Assembly (NCBI GenBank): GCA_934718065.1 | Contig: CAKUZR010000006.1 | Location: forward strand, 1 to 64,000 | Reading direction: 5' to 3' | Length of the DNA stretch: 64,000 bases | Source: an uncultured Treponema sp. | GTDB lineage: Bacteria > Spirochaetota > Spirochaetia > Treponematales > Treponemataceae | Shown: one piece after another, positions 41,243 through 49,659 of the stretch | Position numbering within the stretch: position 1 is the stretch's first letter | Layout of the letters: each line of letters opens with the position of its first letter | Program-made: the position numbers and the translations under genes | Notes under the pieces: model-generated | Told to the model about the DNA's origin: nothing | What the model saw: only the letters and a program-made list of their open reading frames with translations | Database searches by the model: none

Positions 41243-41521
41243 ATGGAAATGAAAAAGTTGGATTGCAGTTTGATTCATATTGGGACTTGTTTTTCGGCTC
41301 CAGTTTATTTTGACGACGGAAAAAATATGTTTCTTCCCGCAGGAAAACAGGCGAAGCCTTTTCATGTTTCGGCTTTGGTAAAATGGAAGATTCCATATTT
41401 GCTTACGGAAGGTCATCCGGTTGCTCCGGAAGAGTTCAATTCTTCTGCTCAGGAAAATAAATCGCCCGCAGTTTCTGGCCGTCAGGAAAATGAAGATGTA
41501 GAGGAACTTGAAAGCCTTTGA
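41243..41521 (+). CDS. Small conserved hypothetical protein
   Basis: 92 residues, no signal or membrane segment. The first ~58 residues are compact and beta-rich (I-H-I-G-T-C-F-S-A-P-V-Y-F-D-D-G-K-N-M-F), ending L-L-T-E-G; the rest is an acidic, low-complexity tail. The folded part faintly resembles the N-terminal regulatory domain placed before HD-GYP domains, but no HD-GYP follows. Its position between the flhB-like gene and yraN suggests a real, translated gene. Confidence 0.6.
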   Translation: MEMKKLDCSLIHIGTCFSAPVYFDDGKNMFLPAGKQAKPFHVSALVKWKIPYLLTEGHPVAPEEFNSSAQENKSPAVSGRQENEDVEELESL

Positions 41522-41892
41522 TTTTGTCAGACAATAGAAAAAAAACTGGAAATGCTGGTGAAAATCAGGCGGCGGAATATCTTTTGAAGAATGGATATCA
41601 GCTTGTTGAAAGAAATTTCAGGACAAATCAAGGCGAAATTGATATAATTGTAGAAAAAGAAAATTTCATTGTTTTTGTGGAGGTGAAAACGCTTCCGAAA
41701 GGCAATCTGGAATTTTTATCGCACGTTTTGGATAGCAGAAAACAGAAAAGAATAATTAAAACCGCTAAACGTTTTCTTGCAATCAATCGACAATATAGTA
41801 ACAGCTATATTAGATTTGATGTGATTGTGCTTGATATGCCGGGCTTGCCACAAGTGTATCATATTGAAAATGCGTTTGCGGAGATTTTATGA
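41518..41892 (+). CDS. YraN/UPF0102 endonuclease-like protein
   Basis: 124 residues of the restriction-endonuclease-like YraN family. Conserved core: G-E-N-Q-A-A-E-Y-L-L, N-F-R-T-N-Q-G-E-I-D-I-I and F-V-E-V-K-T, giving the E...D...ExK nuclease-type arrangement. The cellular role is unknown. TTG start overlapping the upstream stop by four bases; overlaps the next gene as well, so translation is probably coupled. Confidence 0.9.
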   Translation: MILSDNRKKTGNAGENQAAEYLLKNGYQLVERNFRTNQGEIDIIVEKENFIVFVEVKTLPKGNLEFLSHVLDSRKQKRIIKTAKRFLAINRQYSNSYIRFDVIVLDMPGLPQVYHIENAFAEIL

Positions 41893-42083
41893 TTTCTGAA
41901 TTAGGAAAGGCAGCTGAAACTTTAGTCATGGAGCGAAATGACGATATGATTTCGAGTAGACTTCTGGAGTTGCGTGTAAAAATACATGATGAAGATTATG
42001 TTAATAATGCTATCCAAAGAATTGCGCAGGTAATCAGCCGGAAACTGGTTGAAGACCCTAATGAATTTTTGTTCCGCGAGTAG
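41889..42083 (+). CDS. Small helical protein, unknown function
   Basis: 64 residues, predicted largely helical, charged, without signal peptide or Cys. Overlaps yraN by four bases (ATGA), which argues that it is translated. Not recognised. Likely a conserved treponemal small protein given its tight operon position. Confidence 0.6.
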   Translation: MISELGKAAETLVMERNDDMISSRLLELRVKIHDEDYVNNAIQRIAQVISRKLVEDPNEFLFRE

Positions 42084-42121
42084 TTTTAAAATTTTAACGG
42101 CACGGAACGGGAGCTGGTTTT

Positions 42122-42637
42122 ATGGAAAAAAATCGACATAGCAGAAACAGACATCGCAACCGGAACTGGAACGAGCAGAAAAAAAACAGCGGCGAGAATT
42201 CTTTCGGCGCGCGGAATTTTCAGGGGAATTCCAGCGCAAAAAATAATAATCCGGCGCAGAAATTTCAGTTTGTAAGCCATGAAAATCCTGAGGCTGCTGC
42301 GCAGCGGGAAAAGGCGATAAAAGAGCTGAAATCGCGCGAAATTGTCTGCCCGAAATGCGGAAAAATAATAACAGAAATTTCAAGCGCAATGTCGGACAAA
42401 GCTTCCGGAAAGCCGATTCATTTTGACTGCGCCATGGAGCAGGTTTCTTCCGCTGAAAATCTTGGCCAGAATGAAAAAATCGCATACATCGGGCAGGGGC
42501 GTTTTGCTGTTCTTTACTATGAAAATATCCGCGACCAAAGGCATTTTCACATAAAGAAAATTATTGAATGGGAAGGAAGAGATTCAAAGCCTGAGTGGCG
42601 CGATGAAATGAGCGGATTATTCAGCCAGGTTGAATAG
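42122..42637 (+). CDS. Hypothetical protein with zinc-ribbon-like Cys pair
   Basis: 171 residues. The N-terminal ~55 are Asn/Arg/Lys-rich and probably disordered, possibly nucleic-acid binding. From ~80 comes I-V-C-P-K-C-G-K and, ~30 residues later, H-F-D-C, which together could bind zinc. The C-terminal part has F-A-V-L-Y-Y-E-N and W-E-G-R-D. Not assigned to a named family. Its last 21 bases overlap the end of the convergent TatD gene. Confidence 0.6.
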   Translation: MEKNRHSRNRHRNRNWNEQKKNSGENSFGARNFQGNSSAKNNNPAQKFQFVSHENPEAAAQREKAIKELKSREIVCPKCGKIITEISSAMSDKASGKPIHFDCAMEQVSSAENLGQNEKIAYIGQGRFAVLYYENIRDQRHFHIKKIIEWEGRDSKPEWRDEMSGLFSQVE

Positions 42638-43525
42638 TTTTTTAATGTTCGCGTCTACGGTTTCACAAAGCTGCTCTGTGGAAACTTTCCGTATTTCGGA
42701 AATAAAACGGTAGGTTTGCTCAATCAGGAGCGGTGTATTTGTTTTTCCGCGGAATGGAACTGGCGCAAGGTAAGGCGAATCAGTTTCGCACAAAATTCTT
42801 TCATCCGGAACAAGTTTTATCAGCTCCTCGATTTCTGGCATTTTCCGCTTTTTTGTGTAGGTTACGGAGCCGCTGAAACTTATGTGCCAGCCGCGTTCAA
42901 GAAAGGCTTTCGCTTCTTCCGCGCCGTATGAGTAGCAGTGGATTATTCCGTTGTCGTAACCGATATTTCTTATGCAGTCCAAAGTTTCTTCAAAAGCGTC
43001 CCGCGAGTGGATTATTACAGGAAGATTTTTTTCCTTTGCAAATTCAAGCTGCATTTCAAAAAGTTCCCTTTCCGCGTTGTACATTTCCTGGTCGAAGTCT
43101 GATTCGCATCTTCCATCAGCTCCGGAAGGATTCCAGTGATGGTCAAGGCCACATTCCCCGACGGCGATTATTTTTCTGTTCAAAGTGTCGTTGTCGTTTG
43201 AAGTTTCTGCGGTTTCAATCTGTTTTTTCAGAATTTCCATGCTTTTATGGCGGTTTTTTATCTCTTCAACTGAAGGCCAGATTGCCGCCGCAAAATATAT
43301 GAATTTCCGCGCTTTGTCCGCAAGCCTTGTGTCTTTTATCTGTGCAATGGCGTTGTCAACGCAAGCCTGTCTTTTCAGAAGGTCGTCGCTTTCAGTTCCA
43401 ATGTCCAGTCCGAAAAAACAGTTGTTCGCCGCCATTTTTTCTAAAATTTCAGAGCCGTTTACCGGATTTTCCGGAGTATTCCGGCAGATTGTATGTTCAA
43501 AATGAAAATGTGTGTCCGAATACAT
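42617..43525 (-). CDS. TatD-family metal-dependent hydrolase
   Basis: 302 residues of the TatD DNase family, two-metal TIM-barrel hydrolases with 3'-5' exonuclease or proofreading roles. Motifs: S-D-T-H-F-H-F (metal His pair), V-G-E-C-G-L-D-H (metal Glu), I-I-H-S-R-D-A, the H-C-Y-S-Y-G segment and C-E-T-D-S-P-Y-L-A-P. Longer than E. coli TatD by ~40 residues, owing to an insertion around residues 30-90. The start ATG 43525 lies six bases after a TACAAT box, so the message may be leaderless. Confidence 0.9.
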   Translation of the reverse strand: MYSDTHFHFEHTICRNTPENPVNGSEILEKMAANNCFFGLDIGTESDDLLKRQACVDNAIAQIKDTRLADKARKFIYFAAAIWPSVEEIKNRHKSMEILKKQIETAETSNDNDTLNRKIIAVGECGLDHHWNPSGADGRCESDFDQEMYNAERELFEMQLEFAKEKNLPVIIHSRDAFEETLDCIRNIGYDNGIIHCYSYGAEEAKAFLERGWHISFSGSVTYTKKRKMPEIEELIKLVPDERILCETDSPYLAPVPFRGKTNTPLLIEQTYRFISEIRKVSTEQLCETVDANIKKLFNLAE

Positions 43526-43531
43526 AAAAAC

Positions 43532-43560
43532 ATTGTATCAAAAATTTTTATGTATTGCAA
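43532..43560 (-). promoter_or_regulatory. TatD promoter sharing its -35 with the tRNA promoter
   Basis: On the minus strand: TTGCAA (43555-43560), 17 bases, TACAAT (43532-43537), then six bases to ATG 43525. TTGCAA is self-complementary and also serves the divergent tRNA-Leu promoter. Confidence 0.65.
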
Positions 43561-43583
43561 AATAGTGCTTTTTCCTATATCAT
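43555..43583 (+). promoter_or_regulatory. tRNA-Leu promoter
   Basis: TTGCAA (43555-43560), 17 bases, TATCAT (43578-43583). Initiation would fall about ten bases before the tRNA. Confidence 0.65.
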
Positions 43584-43599
43584 ATATAGGTATGTTTTC

Positions 43600-43684
43600 G
43601 CCGGGATGGTGGAATGGTAGACACAAGGGACTTAAAATCCCTCGACCGTAAAAGGTCGTGCCAGTTCGAGTCTGGTTCCCGGCA
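43600..43684 (+). tRNA. tRNA-Leu (anticodon UAA)
   Basis: Acceptor arm GCCGGGA (43600-43606) pairs with TCCCGGC (43677-43683), discriminator A at 43684. Anticodon stem GGGA/TCCC holds loop CTTAAAA with anticodon TAA, reading UUA. A long variable arm (GACC/GGTC) follows, typical of class II tRNA-Leu. The T arm contains GTTCGAGTC. CCA is not encoded; a T-run follows directly. Confidence 0.97.
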
Positions 43685-43712
43685 TTTTTGTGTCTTTTCT
43701 TTTTATTGAATT

Positions 43713-44810
43713 ATGTCTTCTTGGTTCATCGTAATTACATTTATAAATTTATTTTCGCTTTTGATGCTGATTGTTTCAATTGAAAACAATTCCGTTATAA
43801 ACAGGTTTCAAAAGATAAATTTTCTGATAACGTGCTCGATTATTTTTGTGATTTGCGTTATGGAAGTTCTTACGATAATTTTTGACGGCGCCGCGCTGCG
43901 CTGGAGGTTTCTTCACATTGCGTCGAATTATTTTGGATTCACTTTAACGCCGCTGGTTTATATGACGCTTGGAAATGCGCTTCTTCCGGAATTTTCAACA
44001 GAAAAGAAGCATGTGTTTTTTCTGTTCGGAGCGTGGTTTCTGTATGCGCAGTGGCTTCTTCTGATGATTTTTATTCATTCAAATCTGGGAGTTTTTTACG
44101 TTGACCCGATGAACCATTATTCGCGCGCAAAAGGCTTTTTTGTCTACATGATTTTTTATTGCATCGGGCTTTTGTATTTTTTTATTCAGAATATAGTTCT
44201 TTCGCTTCGTTTTTGGCAGAACAACTGCGGAATTCTGTTTCTTAATGTTATTTTTGTGCTTGCCGCGTCTTTTGTTCAGGTCGTCCGCCCGGATATCCAG
44301 GTTACCTGGCTTGCTGTTATAATTTCCGTGAGCTTTTATTTTATGTACCATGCCTCGCTTTACCAGCAGTTTGATATTCAGACTTATCTGCGCAACTACC
44401 AGAGTTTTCAGAAAAAAGTTGCAGTGCTGAAAAAAGATGCGGTTCTGGTTCTTGTTGAAATCGATAATTTTGAAAAACTTAAGCTGAATTACAACCGCCA
44501 GAAAGTGGATTCTCTTGTTGTTGACGTTTCGCGGGTTTTCAGCAGGTTTTACAGAAAATACGGCTCGCTGTTCAGGCTTGGAACAGAGGAATTTTGTGTA
44601 ATCGCGAAGGATGTTTCTCTTGATTTTGACAAAATCAACAGGTTGTTTTTTGCGGAATTTGTAAAAGAATGCTCAAAAATCGAAGAAATGCCGTTTATTT
44701 CGGTCGGATGGGCGAAAATTGTTCCCCAGCAGGACATTAACAATGTGCTTTCACTTGCGGATCTGAAAAAAAGGGAATTTATAAACGAAAGACCTTCGTA
44801 TCTTTTTTAG
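43713..44810 (+). CDS. 7TM membrane protein with degenerate GGDEF domain
   Basis: 365 residues. About seven hydrophobic segments fill ~1-220, resembling the 7TM sensor region found before histidine kinases and diguanylate cyclases. Residues ~240-360 match a GGDEF domain in outline (V-L-V-E-I-D-N-F-E-K, Q-K-V-D-S-L-V-V-D-V-S-R), but the active-site motif reads G-T-E-E-F (~290) instead of G-G-D-E-F, and the domain is short. It is therefore probably inactive as a cyclase and may bind nucleotide or act by protein contact. No ribosome site is obvious. It is convergent with the two-component genes. Confidence 0.75.
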   Translation: MSSWFIVITFINLFSLLMLIVSIENNSVINRFQKINFLITCSIIFVICVMEVLTIIFDGAALRWRFLHIASNYFGFTLTPLVYMTLGNALLPEFSTEKKHVFFLFGAWFLYAQWLLLMIFIHSNLGVFYVDPMNHYSRAKGFFVYMIFYCIGLLYFFIQNIVLSLRFWQNNCGILFLNVIFVLAASFVQVVRPDIQVTWLAVIISVSFYFMYHASLYQQFDIQTYLRNYQSFQKKVAVLKKDAVLVLVEIDNFEKLKLNYNRQKVDSLVVDVSRVFSRFYRKYGSLFRLGTEEFCVIAKDVSLDFDKINRLFFAEFVKECSKIEEMPFISVGWAKIVPQQDINNVLSLADLKKREFINERPSYLF

Positions 44811-44839
44811 GCGGCCGCGGTTTTCAGAAGAAATTTGAA

Positions 44840-45553
44840 TTACGGAACAAAAATGTAGCCGCATTTGCTCACGGAAACAATGTGCTTCGGATTTTTCCTG
44901 TCGTCCTCGATAAGGTTCCGCAGCGTTTTTATGTTCACGTAGATATTGCTTTCAAGCGTTTTTTCGTCGGGAACAGGCTCGTTCCATACGTTCTGAAAAA
45001 TTGTTTCAAACGACAGAATTTTGTTCGGATTCCGGATGAAGTACAGAATCAGGTCAAACTGCTTTTTGCGCATGGGAATTTCTTTTTCTTTTTTGTAGAC
45101 AACCTGAGTCGATGTGTCGATTTTAAAAATTCCGCACGAATACACTTCTTCAATTGATTTTTTTTCAAATCCTGAAAACGCGAATTTTTCCAGCATACGT
45201 TTTACGCGCAGAATAAGCTCGTCGATGTAAAACGGCTTCACAATGTAGTCGTCGCAGCCTTCCTGAAATCCTTTTACTTTGATTTTTTCGTTTTGAATTG
45301 AAGAAACTATAATCACCGGAAGCATTTTTGTCTGAATTCTGATTGAATGCAGAATTTCCAGACCGTTTTTGCCGTCTCCAAGGTTCAGATCCAAAATAAC
45401 GAGGCTAACTGGATTTTTTGAAAACTGCCGGTAGGCTTCCTCCGCATTGAAACATTGAATTACTTCATAGTTTTGATTCCGCAGATTTTTCGCCATAAAA
45501 TTGTTCAAGTCTTCAGAATCTTCAACAATCAGTATGAGTTCATTTTCTAGCAT
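44840..45553 (-). CDS. OmpR-family response regulator
   Basis: 237 residues: receiver domain (~6-120) with acidic pair E-D at 11-12, phospho-acceptor Asp55 in V-I-L-D-L-N-L, and Lys in K-P-F; C-terminal winged-helix DNA-binding domain (~135-235) ending G-Y-I-F. Encoded just downstream of the histidine kinase with its own putative promoter. The start ATG 45553 is seven bases from a TAAAAT box and has no ribosome site, so it may be leaderless. Confidence 0.92.
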   Translation of the reverse strand: MLENELILIVEDSEDLNNFMAKNLRNQNYEVIQCFNAEEAYRQFSKNPVSLVILDLNLGDGKNGLEILHSIRIQTKMLPVIIVSSIQNEKIKVKGFQEGCDDYIVKPFYIDELILRVKRMLEKFAFSGFEKKSIEEVYSCGIFKIDTSTQVVYKKEKEIPMRKKQFDLILYFIRNPNKILSFETIFQNVWNEPVPDEKTLESNIYVNIKTLRNLIEDDRKNPKHIVSVSKCGYIFVP

Positions 45554-45560
45554 TAATTAT

Positions 45561-45590
45561 ATTTTACAATATAAATGCGAATTTAGCCAA
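45561..45590 (-). promoter_or_regulatory. Promoter of the response regulator gene
   Basis: Minus strand: TTGGCT (45585-45590), 18 bases, TAAAAT (45561-45566), then seven bases to ATG 45553. The -35 overlaps the end of the upstream kinase gene. Confidence 0.5.
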
Positions 45591-47001
45591 TTTTTTTAAA
45601 TTTTATGCTGAAAACGCTTCCACTTTTTGCGTTTTTGTTGTCGGAATATTCCAGGAAAAGGTCGTTCAGCTTGCAGATTTCGTTTACAACATAAAGACCC
45701 AGCCCGAATGATTTTTCAGTTCCGGTTGGAATTGACCCGATTTTTGCAAATCTGTCGAACAAAACGCCCTGTTTTTCTTTTGGAATGCCCGGACCGTCGT
45801 CAATTACGTTCAGAATGATGAATTCCGGGTTTTCTTCTATTGAAACGGTTATATTTCCGTTCGGTTTTGTGTATTTTATTGCGTTGTCCACAAGATTTAT
45901 GTAAATTCCTTTCAGGCTATATTCGTCGCAGAACACGCGTGGAGATTCGGTGGCGCAGGAAAAACTGAAATTTTGGCTTTTGTTTTCCGCTTTTTCAATC
46001 AAAAATTCAGTTTCGTGTTTCAGCACGTCCTTAAGATTTAAAATTTTCGGGTTTATGATGTAGCGTCTGTCAGAAATTTTGTAGGAATTCAGCACATTTT
46101 GAATGATGATATTTATTGCCCGCGCGTTTTTCTGAAGGTTTTGAACGGATTTTTCAAATTCCGGTTTTTTTTCATTTTCTACGCTCGCCGGAAGATTTTT
46201 TTCCAGCGTCTGAAGGTTTTGAATTTCATTTAAAAGAAGCGTGAGCGGCGTGTTTACGTTGTGCGTCACAAAATATAAAAATGTGTTTTTTTCTTTTTCG
46301 GACTTTAGAATTGCCTGTTTTTCCTTGTTAAGATTCCTGTATTTTTCAAGCTGCTGAATGCGGAAAAGCAGCTCGGAAATGTCGAACGGCTGGATGATGT
46401 AGTCGTTGATTTTGCATTCCAGAAGTTTTTCTGTTAAATATGAGCGGAATTTGTCTGCAATCAGAAGAATTGAAAAATCCTGGTCCGAAACAAAATTCCG
46501 TATGTTTTTGCAAAGCGTGAAACATTCAAAATTTTCGTTTTCGGCGGAAACTATCAGCATCTGGATAAGATTTTGCTTTGCGGCGGAAATCGCTTCTTCC
46601 TGGGTTTTAAAAATTCTTACGAAAAATCCGTAAGACTGAAGCACGAGCCTGAGTTTTATGGTTACAGAATCTTTTTTTGAAAAAATGCCGATGGAATTTT
46701 TTTCCGGGATTTCTTTTTGAAGCGCGAAGTTCTGGTTTTCAAAGGAAATAATTTCTTTGTCGCCGCAAAGTTTTTCATTTGCTTTTGAAAGAATTTCTTT
46801 CACTTCCTGCACATTTTTCCGGATAAAATTTGACGCCAGAATCTGTGTTTTTATTTCAACAGGATTTTCCAGAACTTTTGCAGATGCCTGAATCAGCTGA
46901 AGAAAATCGAACGCTTCCTCCAAGACGGCGCTGTATTGCTCCTTGTTTTTTGGTCTGTTCTGCGAAATTTGCTGAATTTGTGTTTTTTCACTTTTTTTCA
47001 T
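45583..47001 (-). CDS. Hybrid histidine kinase with degenerate receiver
   Basis: 472 residues, no membrane segment. A helical N-terminus (~1-90), a receiver-like domain (~101-216), then a kinase core. In the receiver the phospho-acceptor position reads I-V-S (Ser152) and the conserved Lys is Gln (Y-I-I-Q-P-F), so it should not be phosphorylated. The H-box is T-H-N-V-N-T-P-L (His247), with Asn in place of the usual acidic residue after His. The N-box (L-V-D-N-A-I-K-Y-T), G1 (D-D-G-P-G-I-P) and G2 (F-G-L-G-L-Y) are intact. It presumably signals to the adjacent response regulator. AGGA precedes ATG. Confidence 0.87.
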   Translation of the reverse strand: MKKSEKTQIQQISQNRPKNKEQYSAVLEEAFDFLQLIQASAKVLENPVEIKTQILASNFIRKNVQEVKEILSKANEKLCGDKEIISFENQNFALQKEIPEKNSIGIFSKKDSVTIKLRLVLQSYGFFVRIFKTQEEAISAAKQNLIQMLIVSAENENFECFTLCKNIRNFVSDQDFSILLIADKFRSYLTEKLLECKINDYIIQPFDISELLFRIQQLEKYRNLNKEKQAILKSEKEKNTFLYFVTHNVNTPLTLLLNEIQNLQTLEKNLPASVENEKKPEFEKSVQNLQKNARAINIIIQNVLNSYKISDRRYIINPKILNLKDVLKHETEFLIEKAENKSQNFSFSCATESPRVFCDEYSLKGIYINLVDNAIKYTKPNGNITVSIEENPEFIILNVIDDGPGIPKEKQGVLFDRFAKIGSIPTGTEKSFGLGLYVVNEICKLNDLFLEYSDNKNAKSGSVFSIKFKKIG

Positions 47002-47038
47002 CTGTTTTTCCTGTAAATCCTGATTCTGCTGCTGTCAA

Positions 47039-47067
47039 AATATATACTTGAATCGCATTCTGTTCAA
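47039..47067 (-). promoter_or_regulatory. Promoter of the histidine kinase gene
   Basis: Minus strand: TTGAAC (47062-47067), 17 bases, TATATT (47039-47044), leader about 30 nt. Confidence 0.5.
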
Positions 47068-47079
47068 TGTTTTGCCGCG

Positions 47080-49086
47080 CTAAAAATATGCGTTTACAGA
47101 AATTGACCAGTCGTGGCGGAAATTTCTGTAGTCCATGTTGAAGGAATAATTTCCCTTTAAGGCCATATTTTGTGACAGAAAAACGCATGAATCCGCAGAA
47201 AACTGGCACCGCAGATGGTCCAGGTCAAAAGGCGACTGCATTGCGCTTGCAGAAAATTTTGTTTTCCATGTTTTGCAGGTCGCGATAAAACCTGTTTCTC
47301 CGCCTAAAAGAAGGTCTGTGCCGTATTTGTATTCCGGCGAAAAATAGCTGTCCGCGCCGCCCATGATGTAAAGCTGGAGCCACTGAAACGGCTTGAGGCT
47401 CGCTCCGTACAAAAATTTCAGCCGCCAAGCCAAATCCTGAGTTTCGTTCTTGCCGGGATTTTGCTCGAGTCCTGTAAGCAAGTGGCTTGCCCCGTTAAAA
47501 AAGAACGTGTCAGAGGCCGGAAGCGAAAGAATTGAAATCAATGTCGCTTTTTTCAGGTAAAATTCGTTTTTTTCAAAGTTGAATCTTACTTCTGTGTCCA
47601 AAAGTGAAATTTCCGAGTTTTCTGCATAACCGGCAGGCGTTTCAAGCTGCTCGTGCGCACAAACCCGGAAATCCATTCCGCAGAAACTGCCGTTTGCGTC
47701 TTTTCCGCCTGTCAGCGCAATTTTTTTTGAGCCGTGCGATTTTTCTGGAACTTCCGGAGTTTTTTCAGGTTCAGCTTTGATTTCGCTGATTTTGCTCCGT
47801 GCCGAAAGAATTGAAACGAATCTTTTCCGGTATTCATCCGGGGAAATTTTTCTGCTTGTCAAAAGCGAGGTCAGGTAGTCTGATGCCGTGTCCCAGATTT
47901 TCGCCTGTTTTTCAGGAGAAGCATCTGCAAACGGAAAATCCTTGGTCGTTTTTTTGCCGCGGCAAACCGCTTTCACATATCTTTGTTCTTTCAGTGCAAG
48001 GCTCTGTTTTTTCATTTCAATTTTTGAATAGACGGACGGACGGTATTCTGTTTCTTCCGTGAGCCCAAGGTTGTACACAAGTTTTACTGTTGCAAGCGGC
48101 TCTACAATTCCGAAAATTTTCTCCGTGGCTTTTGTGGAAGGCCGCGCGGCTTCAATCAAAAAAAGAAGGTTGTACGAGCAGTTTTCGCTTGTGAAAAAAT
48201 ATCTTGAATATATTCCAGCCAGGTCAAAAAAGTGCCGGAGCATTTTGTCTTTTTCCGCGTCTGAAAGATTGAGCTTGTATTCCCACATATCGCGCATATC
48301 CATATCGGAATACTGTTTTATTTTTTCGTAGTAAGTTTCAAATCCATAATAGCCTTTGAATCCGCCGAAAAGCCCGAGAATTGCGTAGAGCGGACCGCCT
48401 GTGCCATTTGTAACGGCGCCGTAGTTTATTGAATTTGCCGTAAGTCGCGGCTTGTTTTTTGTTTCAACCAGAAGAAATGTATGTCCGAAAATCGAGCTTG
48501 GCCGTTTTAAATAGCTCGACGGAAAAACAAGATAAATATTTCCCGGATTCAATTTTTCCAGATTTTTTTGATACTTGACATCGCCGTTGTATGGAAAATC
48601 ATCTGCTGAAAGCCCGAGTTTTTCGCAGAGCCATTTGTAGCGTCCGGGAAAACGTTCAATTGCGTGCTTTGAAATTTCTGTTTCTTTAGTTTTAGGAGTT
48701 TTGCCTTGATTTTCAGTTTGCAGACCCGCGGAAAGTTTCGGCGCAGGCTCAAAAAATGCCCTGATTGTTGCGTTCAGTTCTGCCTTAGGGTTTGTTTTTC
48801 CGTTTTTTGCGCAGAAAAATTTCGGATCGTCAACAAGGCTTTTGCGGCGATGAAATAATGCCGGTTTGTAATGAAGCAATGTGTGCCAGTAAGAATCTTC
48901 GTATAATTTAAGTTCCTCAGCTTTTTCAATTAAACTTTCCGCTTTTTGTGAATAAAACGCGGAATCATATTCCTGGGAAAAAACTGGCAGCGTTGAGAAA
49001 AATAAAAGTGCGGCGGATAAACAAAATGCGCTTCTAGCCTTGAAAAAACTAAAAACGCATTCTGTCTTTTTTAAAGAAATAAGCAC
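47080..49086 (-). CDS. Lnb-like DUF4105 protein with C-terminal outer-membrane barrel
   Basis: 668 residues. Signal peptide with cleavage near V-F-S-Q. Residues ~140-400 match DUF4105, the periplasmic domain of Lnb-type lipoprotein N-acyltransferases, with the conserved His in F-G-H-T-F-L (His202) and Cys in S-E-N-C-S-Y (Cys303). The C-terminal ~220 residues alternate polar and hydrophobic residues, have repeated aromatic ends and finish with Phe, as in an outer-membrane beta-barrel. This is consistent with anchoring in the outer membrane. GTG 49086 begins one base after the stop of the DUF3015 gene. N-acylation of lipoproteins is a family-based guess. Confidence 0.75.
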   Translation of the reverse strand: MLISLKKTECVFSFFKARSAFCLSAALLFFSTLPVFSQEYDSAFYSQKAESLIEKAEELKLYEDSYWHTLLHYKPALFHRRKSLVDDPKFFCAKNGKTNPKAELNATIRAFFEPAPKLSAGLQTENQGKTPKTKETEISKHAIERFPGRYKWLCEKLGLSADDFPYNGDVKYQKNLEKLNPGNIYLVFPSSYLKRPSSIFGHTFLLVETKNKPRLTANSINYGAVTNGTGGPLYAILGLFGGFKGYYGFETYYEKIKQYSDMDMRDMWEYKLNLSDAEKDKMLRHFFDLAGIYSRYFFTSENCSYNLLFLIEAARPSTKATEKIFGIVEPLATVKLVYNLGLTEETEYRPSVYSKIEMKKQSLALKEQRYVKAVCRGKKTTKDFPFADASPEKQAKIWDTASDYLTSLLTSRKISPDEYRKRFVSILSARSKISEIKAEPEKTPEVPEKSHGSKKIALTGGKDANGSFCGMDFRVCAHEQLETPAGYAENSEISLLDTEVRFNFEKNEFYLKKATLISILSLPASDTFFFNGASHLLTGLEQNPGKNETQDLAWRLKFLYGASLKPFQWLQLYIMGGADSYFSPEYKYGTDLLLGGETGFIATCKTWKTKFSASAMQSPFDLDHLRCQFSADSCVFLSQNMALKGNYSFNMDYRNFRHDWSISVNAYF

Positions 49087-49087
49087 A

Positions 49088-49534
49088 TTAGCCTACAAGA
49101 GAATAAATCTTGTTTGCAACTTCCTGCGCAGAAACTTCTGATGAAGGGAAAATTTCATCGAAGTTGCTCTGAAGCGCTGCCTTGAAAGCAACTGAGTCAG
49201 AAACGTTCAGCATTGAAGAAAGTGTGTCGATATATTCACCTTCGCCCTTTGCAATGTCTGTTGCAATAGCGTCCATGTTGTCTGTGATGAACTGGTTTGT
49301 TTCAGCCATAGCAACTTCAGCTTTGTCGTATCCCCAAGTTCCTGAAGAAATAGCGAAGAACTGGTTATACCAGATCCCGTTAAGGAATGCTCCGAGCAAA
49401 TCCCAGCCCATGCCTTCTTTGTCGTGGCAGAGAAGGTAACCAAGACCAGGTCCTACATTTCCTGCGAATGCAGAAGATGATACTGCGAGCATACCAGCTG
49501 CTGCCAAAGCGATGATTTTTTTCTTAAGCTTCAT
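49088..49534 (-). CDS. DUF3015 family secreted protein
   Basis: 148 residues with a Sec signal peptide (cleavage A-F-A-G). The mature part has G-N-V-G-P-G-L-G-Y and F-A-I-S-S-G-T-W-G-Y, matching the DUF3015 pattern, followed by a helical C-terminal region. Function unknown; DUF3015 and DUF4105 genes are often neighbours, as here. ATG 49534 follows GGAGG at correct spacing; an in-frame ATG 12 bases upstream does not. Confidence 0.85.
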   Translation of the reverse strand: MKLKKKIIALAAAGMLAVSSSAFAGNVGPGLGYLLCHDKEGMGWDLLGAFLNGIWYNQFFAISSGTWGYDKAEVAMAETNQFITDNMDAIATDIAKGEGEYIDTLSSMLNVSDSVAFKAALQSNFDEIFPSSEVSAQEVANKIYSLVG

Positions 49535-49659
49535 AATAGCCTCCAAAATAATTTGTATGAGATTACTTTGGAGTTTATTCTAAAAAACTAAAATTTTTCT
49601 AAAAAAACTGAAATATCCAGGCTGAATTTTTCAATGTTTTGGCAAAACTGCTGGAAAAA

